Assembly (NCBI GenBank): GCA_029559475.1
Contig: JAKQBN010000005.1
Coordinates: 1-16,428 of the forward strand
Length of the DNA: 16,428 nucleotides
Direction of reading: 5' to 3'
Source: a bacterium
GTDB lineage: Bacteria; UBA4055
Part shown: positions 1 through 6,898 of the stretch, piece after piece
Layout of the letters: every line of letters begins with the position of its first letter
Numbering within the stretch: position 1 is the first letter of the stretch
Translations under genes and position numbers: made by a program
Notes under the pieces: model-generated
The model's input: only the letters and a program-made list of their open reading frames with translations
The model's database searches: none
Told to the model about the DNA's origin: nothing

Positions 1-200
1 TTCATATATTTTTCGTCCCTGTCCTGAACGACAAGACCGGCTTCCTTTAATATCTTCAGATGATTTGATACGGTCGGCATTGAAGTTCCGATAATTGAAG
101 TGATCTCGCAGACGCACATCTGCTTAACTTCGAGCATTTTAACGATCCGGAGCCTTGTTTCGTCTCCGAGCGCTTTGAATATTTTTAAATGATCATACAT
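1..200 (-). CDS. ArsR/SmtB-family winged-helix repressor (5' part, runs off the window)
   Basis: The reverse strand from an ATG at 200 reads 66 codons without a stop and leaves the window. The first residues give the ArsR hallmark KALGDETRLRIVKML, then a Cys-Val-Cys pair at residues 29-31 followed by EIT, then the recognition-helix region TSMPTVSNHLKILKEAGLV. The CVC placement matches the alpha-3 metal or metalloid site of ArsR/SmtB repressors (ELCVCDL type), so thiol-based sensing is likely by family knowledge; the ligand cannot be read from the sequence. A GAGG SD lies 7 bases before the start. The gene is divergent from the cofactor operon and may regulate that operon or a gene further left; its C-terminal third is not visible. 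Confidence 0.93.
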   Translation of the reverse strand, partial: MYDHLKIFKALGDETRLRIVKMLEVKQMCVCEITSIIGTSMPTVSNHLKILKEAGLVVQDRDEKYM

Positions 201-217
201 GAAACGCCTCGTTTAGT

Positions 218-257
218 CATTTAGCTAAATGTAATAATGAAAAAATGATTTGTCAAG
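218..257 (-). promoter_or_regulatory. arsR-like gene promoter with overlapping palindromic operator
   Basis: Read on the minus strand, TTGACA (252-257) is followed after 18 bases by TACATT (228-233), a plausible -35/-10 pair. A perfect 14-bp palindrome, CATTTAGCTAAATG (218-231), overlaps the -10 and ends 18 bases before the start codon. A dyad in this position is typical of ArsR autoregulation. Promoter and palindrome are seen; binding by the repressor is inferred. Confidence 0.7.
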
Positions 258-297
258 AAAATATTGAAATCAAAAAAAATTCATTAAAATTACTTTC

Positions 298-326
298 TTG
301 ACTATTGAAAGCGGATTTCTTAAAAT
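298..326 (+). promoter_or_regulatory. Promoter of the cofactor-salvage operon
   Basis: TTGACT (298-303), a 17-base spacer and TAAAAT (321-326) form a near-consensus sigma70-type promoter. The expected transcription start is about 333, so the transcript begins some 40-50 bases before the structured leader. No other convincing rightward promoter is visible before the first large gene. Confidence 0.75.
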
Positions 327-333
327 TAGTCCG

Positions 334-350
334 TCCGGAATGATCCGGAA
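334..350 (+). repeat. Two TCCGGAA copies at one-helical-turn spacing near the transcription start
   Basis: TCCGGAA occurs at 334-340 and again at 344-350, with starts 10 bases apart. Each copy contains the palindrome TCCGGA, so the pair can act both as a tandem operator and as a small hairpin. The position, immediately downstream of the -10 at 321-326, suits a repressor site, but no regulator can be assigned. Confidence 0.4.
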
Positions 351-371
351 AAATTAAATAAATAAGTTCTG

Positions 372-466
372 AAGTTTTCTCCCCTAAAGGTTCTTAAGCC
401 AATGGGGAAAAACCGACAGGTCGCTCCCGAAAGGGAACGGTCTCCCGTGCTTGGAAAGGAGCTGAA
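372..466 (+). promoter_or_regulatory. Moco-family (molybdenum/tungsten cofactor) riboswitch, candidate
   Basis: The stretch TCTCCCGTGCTTGGAAAGGAG (441-461) closely matches the 3' core of the E. coli moaA Moco RNA as I recall it (UCCCGU, CUGGAAAGG, then the start codon). Visible pairings are: CTCC 379-382 with GGAG 458-461, which includes the SD; CCAA 399-402 with TTGG 451-454; GGGA with TCCC inside that; ACCG with CGGT; and a TCCC-GAAA-GGGA tetraloop hairpin (424-435). The 5' arm between the closing stem and CCAA is reduced to a tiny CC-TAAA-GG hairpin (383-390). In the family, variants lacking the P3 arm were proposed to sense the tungsten form. The downstream MobB-like and SUOX-like genes fit a Moco ligand. 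Control is probably translational through SD sequestration. The identification relies on remembered consensus and has not been checked with a covariance model. Confidence 0.66.
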
Positions 467-583
467 ATGTATCAAAAAGAATCTTCGCGGTCTAACCCGC
501 AGAAAATCATAACTAAATATTGTTCTGAGTACAGGCTTAAAAGCACGGAAGGACTTTTTTTTGGAAAAATTACTCAGATATAA
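467..583 (+). CDS. 38-residue small ORF directly downstream of the riboswitch
   Basis: ATG at 467 follows AAGGAG (456-461) with an ideal 5-base gap, and that SD forms the 3' strand of the riboswitch closing stem. This is the same geometry as the moaA start codon in E. coli. The frame is open for 38 codons to TAA at 581-583, 20 bases before the next gene. The product is basic and polar (MYQKESSRSNPQKII at the start, one Cys at residue 19), with no membrane segment and no recognised domain. It may be a real small protein or a leader peptide that couples riboswitch state to translation of the lipoprotein gene, which has its own SD. An odd run of eight T lies inside its frame at 555-562. Expression is unproven. 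Confidence 0.5.
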   Translation: MYQKESSRSNPQKIITKYCSEYRLKSTEGLFFGKITQI

Positions 584-603
584 CTAAACAAAAGGAGTCA
601 AAA

Positions 604-1422
604 ATGTTCAAAAAAATGATAAAAGTTCTGGGGCTGGCAATTCTTGCTCTTACGATCTTTACGGCATGCAGCGATGATGACAGCTCAACAGATTCGAAAA
701 CCTACGAAAGCATTTATATTCACTGGAACGGAGATTCTGCGAATGTATCTTTCGAAAACATGGTTACGACCGATGTTGACGGTGAAAAGGCGATAACTCT
801 ATCTAATTTCATCACAGACGAGATTATACCCGGTGATTCGATCTGCACTTTCTGGAATAAGGGAACGGAATATCAGGCGAGATCACTTTACTCTTATATG
901 ATCGTCGGAGAGGACGGATTTTCTGCAAGCGTTAAAGGATATCCTGACAATATATGGGATCATATGGGAAAAGGATTCATTATGTATGACACTAGAAATG
1001 TAATTTTCCCCGATGAGCAGATCGATCTGGCCGGAGCATACAATGTTAAAGCTGCGAAACACATCGAAATGTACAGAAAATTCGATGTCGTATTTAACGA
1101 TACAATAGTCGTTCAATTTGATCTAGAAAAAATGGCAACAGAATCGGTACTGAATCCTGATTCCGTCATGGAAGATGCGATACCTCTCAGCAGCTTTATC
1201 ACCAAAGCCGTTGAAGATTCTGTATATCTTGCACAGCCTGAAAACCTTCTGTACAATTTCCGTTCGGCGGATGATTTCGGGCCTTCTACAGATCTGACAT
1301 GGACGCAGCTTCAGACGGGATACTGGCTCAAAACTAGCGCTAAAACGCACTTTACTGATCCGGCTCTGACTACAAGCAGGTATAAAGTAAAATTCATCGA
1401 GAAAATTACAGCGCATGAATAA
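604..1422 (+). CDS. Lipoprotein with two tandem SUOX-like domains
   Basis: A lipoprotein signal peptide with lipobox FTAC (Cys22) anchors the protein to a periplasm-facing membrane; an Asp/Ser-rich linker follows. The mature part holds two similar halves, about residues 48-160 and 165-270. ITLSNFITDEI matches IPLSSFITKAV, the YSYMIVGEDGF segment matches LLYNFRSADDF, and each half ends in a long motif followed by a basic beta strand (HIEMYRKFDVVF and KVKFIEKITA). The order 'L..l', then a DG/DD turn, then a terminal strand is that of SUOX-type molybdopterin-binding domains (PF00174-like), though divergent and without a Cys in the mature domains. It is the first large gene of the operon, with a strong AAAGGAG SD, and overlaps the receptor gene by 8 bases. 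Binding of a pterin cofactor for hand-over to or from the receptor is inferred; the fold assignment is tentative. Confidence 0.72.
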   Translation: MFKKMIKVLGLAILALTIFTACSDDDSSTDSKTYESIYIHWNGDSANVSFENMVTTDVDGEKAITLSNFITDEIIPGDSICTFWNKGTEYQARSLYSYMIVGEDGFSASVKGYPDNIWDHMGKGFIMYDTRNVIFPDEQIDLAGAYNVKAAKHIEMYRKFDVVFNDTIVVQFDLEKMATESVLNPDSVMEDAIPLSSFITKAVEDSVYLAQPENLLYNFRSADDFGPSTDLTWTQLQTGYWLKTSAKTHFTDPALTTSRYKVKFIEKITAHE

Positions 1423-3346
1423 ATTCCGCTATTTTGTTATAGCTGTTTCGCTTATCTTCAGGTCCGGTTTCTGCACAGTTGAAGCTGGACTTGAAGTGAC
1501 TTATGATGCAGAAGGTGACAGTTCCGTTTTCACTTACATTCTCGAAGATATCATCGTCAATTCCTATTACGAGAAAATATCAGATTTTAAAGATCTTATT
1601 GTAACTGAACGGGATATTCAGTTAAAGCAACCATTAAATGCTGCCGATGCCGTGAAATCAGCACCTGACATAAATGCTTCGACCGGAACTAAAGGAGAGA
1701 CGAATACCAAGATCAGAGGGTTCTCTTCCGAAGATGTACTGATCCTGGTTGACGGAAAACCGATCAATCCGGGATATTACGGTAAAGTCGATCTGTCGAT
1801 GATCCCGTCAGATAATATCGCGAAGATCAAAATTCTTAAAGGTCCGGCGTCTGTATCGTACGGAACGAACAATACTGGCGGAGTGGTAAACATCATTACG
1901 AAGAACGGACAGGAAAAAACCGAAACGAAGATCAGCGGGATGTTCGGAGATAATGAGTTTCAGAAGATGAACATAAATCATTCTTTCAAAACGAGTTTAA
2001 TGAACTACTGGGCTGCGGGATATTATCAGCACAGGAACGGATATGCTCTTTCTGAGGATTTTGAGCCGACATCATTTGAGAACGGAGGATTAAGGAACAA
2101 CAGCTTTTACGAAAAATGGGGCGCGGACGCGAAAGTATCGTACGAGCCATCGCAGGAAGATATATATTCGCTGTCTCTGGGATATCATTCGGCAGAAAAG
2201 GAAGTTCCCTACAGCATATATACATTCGTACCTCAAAGATATTTCGTTTTCCCCGAATGGTACAGATATCAGGCAAGCATTTCCGGATACAAAATGCTTA
2301 ATAAAAAAACAGATCTGAAAGGAATTATTACTTTCGATTCATATCAGGACAGGCTTCTAAGCTATAAGAACGCCGAATTCAGTGACGGCGAACTCGATTA
2401 TGATTCATGGCTGAAAAATTATACTCTCGGTACGATATGGTCAGGTTCATACAGCATAAACAGTTTTCACGAAATATCTTACGGACTCAGCACACTGCGT
2501 TATTATTTAAAAAAATGGGATACGGGTGATCCGAAGCTGAAAAGAGAAATTCAGACGGGCAGTATTTACGCTGACTATCTATTCAGGCCGGACGACAGAA
2601 CCGACATCAATCTGGGCGTGGCATTGAACAGCCTTTACAAAGATAATGACGGATCTTTCGAGAATTACCCCGGATTTTCATTTACCTCAGGATATGAGAC
2701 CGTTTACGGCATCAGATTGAACGCAGGAATATCCCTGACACAGAGATTTCCGACAATGCACGAATTATACAGCACGACAGGCGGCAATGAGGATCTCGAG
2801 GCTGAAGAGTGCGTAAAATATGAAGCGGGGATAACTAAAGAACACAAATTCAAGGATAATCCCGTAAAATTGAATCTGGAAGCTTCAGTGTTTTATAACG
2901 ATATGAATAACCTGATCGAGAAACAGTCAGCTGAAGATCAGTACAAAAACATTGACGCAAGAATAGCGGGAATAGAGATCGGTTCTGAAGCCGGATATGG
3001 AGAAATTCTGTCGGCAGTTATAGGATATTCGTACATGAAACCTTATGAATACGGCAACAACATGCTCTACGAATCATCAAAGCAGAAGATCAATGCCGGT
3101 CTTGAGTTCGCTTATAAGAGGATCGTTTTAAACTACGAACTCAGCCTTTACGGTAAAAGGGAAACCGAGTATACGAGGGTACTGCCTTCATATTCTATGC
3201 ATAATGTGAATATCACGTACAAGCTGAACGTATATACAGAACTTTTACTCAAGGCGGAGAATATTTCAGATACTGATTACGAGGAAGAGGTCGGATTTCC
3301 GGCTCCGGGTAGATTGGTCACAGGCGGATTTACAATTACTTTTTAA
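1415..3346 (+). CDS. TonB-dependent outer-membrane receptor (BtuB/siderophore-receptor type)
   Basis: This is an outer-membrane barrel that imports a scarce ligand using TonB energy. A hydrophobic signal peptide (residues 1-24) is followed by a possible TonB box (EDIIVNS, 44-50). The plug domain (about 60-165) contains NAADAVKSAPDI, KIRGFSSEDVLILVDG (99-114), a GPASVSYGTNNTGGVVNIITK segment and other canonical plug motifs. The rest is a 22-strand-type barrel ending in NISDTDYEEEVGFPAPGR and a terminal Phe, closely resembling the BtuB-class C terminus. At 643 residues it is normal for small-cofactor receptors. The ATG lies inside the end of the lipoprotein gene (8-base overlap), indicating coupled translation. 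The substrate cannot be deduced from the barrel; operon content and riboswitch suggest a molybdopterin-type compound rather than B12. No B12 riboswitch box is present. Confidence 0.95.
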   Translation: MNKFRYFVIAVSLIFRSGFCTVEAGLEVTYDAEGDSSVFTYILEDIIVNSYYEKISDFKDLIVTERDIQLKQPLNAADAVKSAPDINASTGTKGETNTKIRGFSSEDVLILVDGKPINPGYYGKVDLSMIPSDNIAKIKILKGPASVSYGTNNTGGVVNIITKNGQEKTETKISGMFGDNEFQKMNINHSFKTSLMNYWAAGYYQHRNGYALSEDFEPTSFENGGLRNNSFYEKWGADAKVSYEPSQEDIYSLSLGYHSAEKEVPYSIYTFVPQRYFVFPEWYRYQASISGYKMLNKKTDLKGIITFDSYQDRLLSYKNAEFSDGELDYDSWLKNYTLGTIWSGSYSINSFHEISYGLSTLRYYLKKWDTGDPKLKREIQTGSIYADYLFRPDDRTDINLGVALNSLYKDNDGSFENYPGFSFTSGYETVYGIRLNAGISLTQRFPTMHELYSTTGGNEDLEAEECVKYEAGITKEHKFKDNPVKLNLEASVFYNDMNNLIEKQSAEDQYKNIDARIAGIEIGSEAGYGEILSAVIGYSYMKPYEYGNNMLYESSKQKINAGLEFAYKRIVLNYELSLYGKRETEYTRVLPSYSMHNVNITYKLNVYTELLLKAENISDTDYEEEVGFPAPGRLVTGGFTITF

Positions 3347-3366
3347 CTAGATAAAGGAATTACGGG

Positions 3367-4419
3367 ATGAGAAGAACCGGTTTTTATTTTACCATTGCGG
3401 CAGCAGTATTGCTCTTTATAATTCAGGGCTGCGCTAAAACAGATGTTCCAAAACAGAATGAAGCGGATAAGTTCATAATATCAGGCGCGGGCGGAGATGT
3501 GTCCGTCACGATAGCTGAGCTGATAAAGGACTATAAGCCCGTTACGATGACAGTTACATCTGTAAATTCATCAGGCGAAAAAAATCAGTTGAAAGTTACA
3601 GGCGCGCTTTTTAAGGATGTCCTTAAATCTAAAGGTATCGATCCTGCTTCATTCAGCACTGTCAGAACGATCTCAGGCGACAGTTATTCGATCGAGATAC
3701 CCGAAGAAATTATCTCTGCAAGAGAAATAGTTCTGGTTTACAAGATCGACGGCGAATTCTTAAATGAAAAAAGCAGGCCGTTAAAGATCGTCATTCCGGA
3801 TGAAAGAGCCATGTACTGGGCAAGAAACGTGGTTAAGATAGAGCTTATTCAGAGAAAACATACGGTAATGACTGACAAGATCGTATTTCTGGAATCCGCT
3901 TATAAAAATTTAAAACAGACAAAATACCTGTATTACGAGAACAATGATCTTGCCGTATCTGTAAAAGATCTTCTTTCCGCTTACAGCCCCGCAAGTGATT
4001 CCGGATTATGTTTTATAACGACAGACAGCCTGAAAAGAACCGAAACGAAAGAGAACGCCATGATCTCATTTATTAAATTTACCGGTAAAGGAAAACCTTT
4101 ATTTCTTTCACCTGATCTTCCCGGCGGGATGTATATAAAGAACGTGGTGCTGTTCAAACAGCAGAATGTCTGTTATTACAGTCTCGAAAGCGCCATGCTT
4201 CAAAATCCTTCTTTAACTCTTCCGGACATATTCAAAACTTCAGAATTCGCTGAAAGCGTGGAATACAGGCTCACAACTTTAACGGGCGATACGATCACAG
4301 CCTCAGGAGATGAACTACGGAGCTGTAAAATATCATTTGAAAGCAGCGCTTACAGCTGCTTGTTTGATGGAAAAGAAAAACCGTTAAAGGACATTCTGAC
4401 AGTTGAAAAAATTTATTAG
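3367..4419 (+). CDS. Lipoprotein with SUOX-like molybdopterin-binding-type domain
   Basis: The signal peptide ends in lipobox IQGC (Cys22). Residues 35-162 give a good SUOX/PF00174-like pattern: LKVTGALFKDVLKSKGID, then a GDSY turn, IPEEI, a VYKIDGEFL strand pair, RPLKIVIPDE and YWARNVVKIELI, matching the family's 'GvpL..lL', 'DGY', 'aye.nGepL', 'plRlvvP' and 'kwvk.Iev' blocks. The remaining ~190 residues look like further degenerate copies (VSVKDLLSAY near 195, SLTLPDIFK near 287, PLKDILTVEKIY at the end). The Mo-ligating Cys region of true sulfite oxidases is missing, so a binding rather than catalytic role is inferred. AAGGA precedes the ATG by 8 bases. The gene sits between the receptor and the S component, as expected of a periplasmic carrier, and overlaps the next gene by 17 bases. 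Confidence 0.8.
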   Translation: MRRTGFYFTIAAAVLLFIIQGCAKTDVPKQNEADKFIISGAGGDVSVTIAELIKDYKPVTMTVTSVNSSGEKNQLKVTGALFKDVLKSKGIDPASFSTVRTISGDSYSIEIPEEIISAREIVLVYKIDGEFLNEKSRPLKIVIPDERAMYWARNVVKIELIQRKHTVMTDKIVFLESAYKNLKQTKYLYYENNDLAVSVKDLLSAYSPASDSGLCFITTDSLKRTETKENAMISFIKFTGKGKPLFLSPDLPGGMYIKNVVLFKQQNVCYYSLESAMLQNPSLTLPDIFKTSEFAESVEYRLTTLTGDTITASGDELRSCKISFESSAYSCLFDGKEKPLKDILTVEKIY

Positions 4420-4969
4420 GCTGAGGACATTTACTTCGACAGAGCTTGTAATAATAGGACTTGTCGCGGCTCTCGGAATAGCTACCAAGCCGATAGTAGT
4501 GCCGTTGGTTCATATCATAACCGGTCCGCTTTTTATACCCGGAGGTTCTCTTGCAGGCGGATTTTATATGCTCTGGCTCGTTCTAGGCGCCGGGATCGTG
4601 AGAAAAACAGGCACGGCGACCGTTATCGCTTTCACTCAGGCTGTAATAGCTATCATTCTGGGGATCTACGGCACTCACGGAATAGTCAGTCTTCTCACTT
4701 ATACTGCTCCGGGCATCGCCGCTGATCTTGTTTTTATCTGTTCAAAAAATAAGAATTACAATCTGATGCATTTCTTTCTTGCCGGAGCATTATCGAATAC
4801 TGCAGGTGCTTTTGCGGTAAATCTTATGCTTTTTCAATTGCCTCTCATACCCCTTATTCTCTCATTAAGCATAGCTTTATTTTCCGGCGGGCTGGGCGGA
4901 ATAATTGCGTACAGCCTGAACAATAAGCTCAGTAAATTAAAGGTTCTGAATGAAAAACATAATAATTAA
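4403..4969 (+). CDS. ECF transporter S component, YkoE-like
   Basis: This is the substrate-binding integral membrane subunit of an energy-coupling-factor importer. It has about six hydrophobic segments in 188 residues. The sequence GGFYMLWLVLGAGIVRKTGTA, followed by EIIA-like helix and GIAADLVFI and AGALSNTAGAF blocks, resembles B. subtilis YkoE (PF09819, an S component for hydroxymethylpyrimidine or related compounds) as I recall it. The start is a TTG at 4403 (MKKFIRL), inside the end of the lipoprotein gene; AAGGA lies about 11 bases upstream. It belongs with the two ATPases and the T component further down the operon. A pyrimidine/pterin-like substrate would suit the YkoE relationship and the riboswitch, but the ligand is inferred. 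An alternative is thiamine-precursor uptake, for which no other thi gene is seen here. Confidence 0.85.
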   Translation: MKKFIRLRTFTSTELVIIGLVAALGIATKPIVVPLVHIITGPLFIPGGSLAGGFYMLWLVLGAGIVRKTGTATVIAFTQAVIAIILGIYGTHGIVSLLTYTAPGIAADLVFICSKNKNYNLMHFFLAGALSNTAGAFAVNLMLFQLPLIPLILSLSIALFSGGLGGIIAYSLNNKLSKLKVLNEKHNN

Positions 4970-6383
4970 GACACTGGCGGTTATCATTCTTATATCAGCC
5001 GCGATGATATACTACAGGTTTTACTGGAACGGACATGACGGTTATATGCCTTACCTGAAGGTCGCTGGAGACGTAAAAAACGTTCTTTATTTTAACAGGT
5101 TAGAAAGCGGCACAAAAACCGGGCTTAAGAATATTATCAAAAAGGCGGAACCGGCAGCTATGAGTTTTGATGTGATCTTCGCCGGGACAGACGGACTCGC
5201 CGCAAAGATAGATGACAGGCTTGACCGCGTTTCCCTGAATTTTTCAGTTACCGAAGGCTGGGAAATAATAGATGAAGATCATCCGGTAAGCAGCCATATC
5301 AAGCATTTAAAAGAAATTATTGTTGTATCAAAAGAGGGATTTACGGATAATTCTGTAACTGTCTTTAGTCCGGACAGCAACATTATTTCAGTCTCACCAG
5401 GTCAGATGTATGAAAAAACGCTTTCACGGACTTTAAAACTGGAAGGCGAGTCGAAGATAAAAAGAGAAACGGGCGAATACGGGGTATCAGTCTACAGCAT
5501 CGTTCTCTCTATGCCTGTATCTGATGTGATAAACGCTGAATATAAGAGGCTGATGATAATATCTTCTGACGGCAAAAACTTATATACAGGCGGTCAGGGA
5601 CAGCTGATATATGACGACAACAGAATATTGTATTCGGATGAAACAGGAGATAATCCGCAGGAGATAAAAGGAATTATGCCCGATCCGCCTGAAAAGTCTG
5701 TATCGGATGCGTACCACGACGCTCTGAATTATATTTATGACGGAAAAAAAGTCATGGTGATATTCCTTGACGGATTTTCCTGCGCGCAGTATGAATATGC
5801 AGTTAAAAATAAAATGACACCATATCTGGCAGAACTGGATAAGGCTCAGAAAGCAAGTACATACTTTAAGCCTGTAACGAATGTAGGATTCGCGGCGATG
5901 ATAACAGGAACCGGTCCAATTGAGAACGGAATTCACGACAGAAGCGGTCGGGCTCTGAATTCCACTATATTTCAAATACTTAAAGAAAAAGGGCTTAAAA
6001 GCATTCTGATCGAGGCTGATATAAGCATACTTGATTCTAATGCTGACGAAAGGCTGAATACTGACAGGAACGGTAACGGAAGCATAGACGATGAGATATT
6101 TGAAGCCGCAAAAAAAGAATCAGCGAACGGCTACGATTACATGCTTGTTCATTTTCACAGAATTGACGATATGGGACATAAGCACGGCCCGTTCGGAAAA
6201 GAAACACTCGATCAGATATCAATTGCAGACGGTTACGTAAAGGATCTTGTGAATAATTTTTCCGGGAAGGTGATAATTCTTTCTGATCACGGCATGCATG
6301 AAACATCAGACGGCGGTTCTCACGGTCAGGCAAGGAGGGAGGATTTTATTGTTCCTTATTTTATAACAGACGGAGGTATATAA
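4950..6383 (+). CDS. Membrane-anchored SUOX-like / alkaline-phosphatase-superfamily phosphodiesterase fusion
   Basis: An N-terminal transmembrane anchor (residues 3-22) holds a periplasmic protein of two parts. Residues ~35-250 contain one or two divergent SUOX-like domains (FAGTDGL at 77-83, then HPVSSHIKHLKEIIVVS; a second ISSDGKNLYTGGQG block near 204-217). Residues ~265-477 form an alkaline-phosphatase-superfamily catalytic domain of the nucleotide pyrophosphatase/phosphodiesterase type: Asp274 (IFLDGF), nucleophile candidate Thr310 (PVTN), Asp406 and His410 (D..GHKHGP), Asp446-His447 (SDHG) and His458 (GSHG), so all metal ligands appear present. An EF-hand-like loop (DRNGNGSIDDE, 372-382) is inserted. 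The enzyme probably removes a phosphate or nucleotide from the ligand before import; cleaving a pterin dinucleotide is the inferred case. It overlaps the S-component gene by 20 bases. Sulfatase activity is unlikely because no Cys/Ser-x-Pro-x-Arg motif is seen. Confidence 0.85.
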   Translation: MKNIIIKTLAVIILISAAMIYYRFYWNGHDGYMPYLKVAGDVKNVLYFNRLESGTKTGLKNIIKKAEPAAMSFDVIFAGTDGLAAKIDDRLDRVSLNFSVTEGWEIIDEDHPVSSHIKHLKEIIVVSKEGFTDNSVTVFSPDSNIISVSPGQMYEKTLSRTLKLEGESKIKRETGEYGVSVYSIVLSMPVSDVINAEYKRLMIISSDGKNLYTGGQGQLIYDDNRILYSDETGDNPQEIKGIMPDPPEKSVSDAYHDALNYIYDGKKVMVIFLDGFSCAQYEYAVKNKMTPYLAELDKAQKASTYFKPVTNVGFAAMITGTGPIENGIHDRSGRALNSTIFQILKEKGLKSILIEADISILDSNADERLNTDRNGNGSIDDEIFEAAKKESANGYDYMLVHFHRIDDMGHKHGPFGKETLDQISIADGYVKDLVNNFSGKVIILSDHGMHETSDGGSHGQARREDFIVPYFITDGGI

Positions 6384-6384
6384 T

Positions 6385-6897
6385 ATGAAAAAAATGGTGA
6401 TATCGATAATGGCCGTTCTTGTGTTACTCATAACTGTTCTTTTATACCTGGATAGAGACAGGGCGGGAGAAATGGCAGATTCTGCGCAAAATGCCCGTTT
6501 CGTCATAAAATCATCAGGTGCTGTTTTAAATACACTCGGTATGAACGATATAAGATCAGCCGGAGAAGAATCTTTCAAAGCCGTTCTTAAAACGAGCGGA
6601 AAAGACCCTGTTTACCTTAACTACAAAGGATGTCAGTTAAAAGAACTTCTCAAATCGAAAAATATCGATACTGCCGGAAAAACGATGATAGTCATCAAAG
6701 CCGCAGACGGATTTTCAATAGCATATTCAATAGAGGAAGTGATGACAGATAAGAACATTTACATTGCATATGAAGAGGAAGGCGAACTTTTAAAATCCGC
6801 ATCCGAGGGAGGAAGGGGACCGTATCAGGCTATTGTTGTATCCGACCAGTTCAGCAACCGCAGATGCAAACACGCAGTTGAAGCGGATCTGAGATAG
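6385..6897 (+). CDS. Membrane-anchored single SUOX-like domain protein
   Basis: One N-terminal transmembrane helix (residues 4-21) followed by a single periplasmic domain (about 36-169). The domain is the clearest short match to the SUOX core in this operon: YKGCQLKELLKSKNID, then VIKAADGFSIAYSIEEV with Asp108-Gly109, then IAYEEEGELL, GGRGPYQAIVVSDQ and CKHAVEADLR. Cys83 lies in the 'GxxL..LL' block rather than at the Mo-ligand position of sulfite oxidases. SD GGAGG (6372-6376) is 8 bases from the ATG, and the preceding stop is one base before the start. Position between the phosphodiesterase and the ECF ATPases suggests it presents the processed ligand to the S component; this is inference. 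Confidence 0.78.
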   Translation: MKKMVISIMAVLVLLITVLLYLDRDRAGEMADSAQNARFVIKSSGAVLNTLGMNDIRSAGEESFKAVLKTSGKDPVYLNYKGCQLKELLKSKNIDTAGKTMIVIKAADGFSIAYSIEEVMTDKNIYIAYEEEGELLKSASEGGRGPYQAIVVSDQFSNRRCKHAVEADLR

Positions 6898-6898
6898 T

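Noticed and set aside
530-565. Intrinsic terminator at the eight-T run (555-562)
   Set aside because: Only a weak GTTC/GGAC pairing precedes the T run; no stable GC stem. The run also lies inside the open 38-codon frame.
372-583. Cobalamin riboswitch upstream of a BtuB-like receptor
   Set aside because: The conserved B12 box and the surrounding cobalamin core are absent, while the Moco-type 3' core is present and directly followed by an SD and ATG.
1986-2276. Minus-strand frame within the receptor gene
   Set aside because: It lies wholly inside the strongly supported TonB receptor, has no SD or recognisable motif, and is best seen as a chance open frame.
4950-6383. Sulfatase assignment for the alkaline-phosphatase-superfamily protein
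   Set aside because: No formylglycine Cys/Ser-x-Pro-x-Arg motif; the Thr nucleophile and D..GH, SDHG and GSHG motifs fit phosphodiesterase/pyrophosphatase enzymes.
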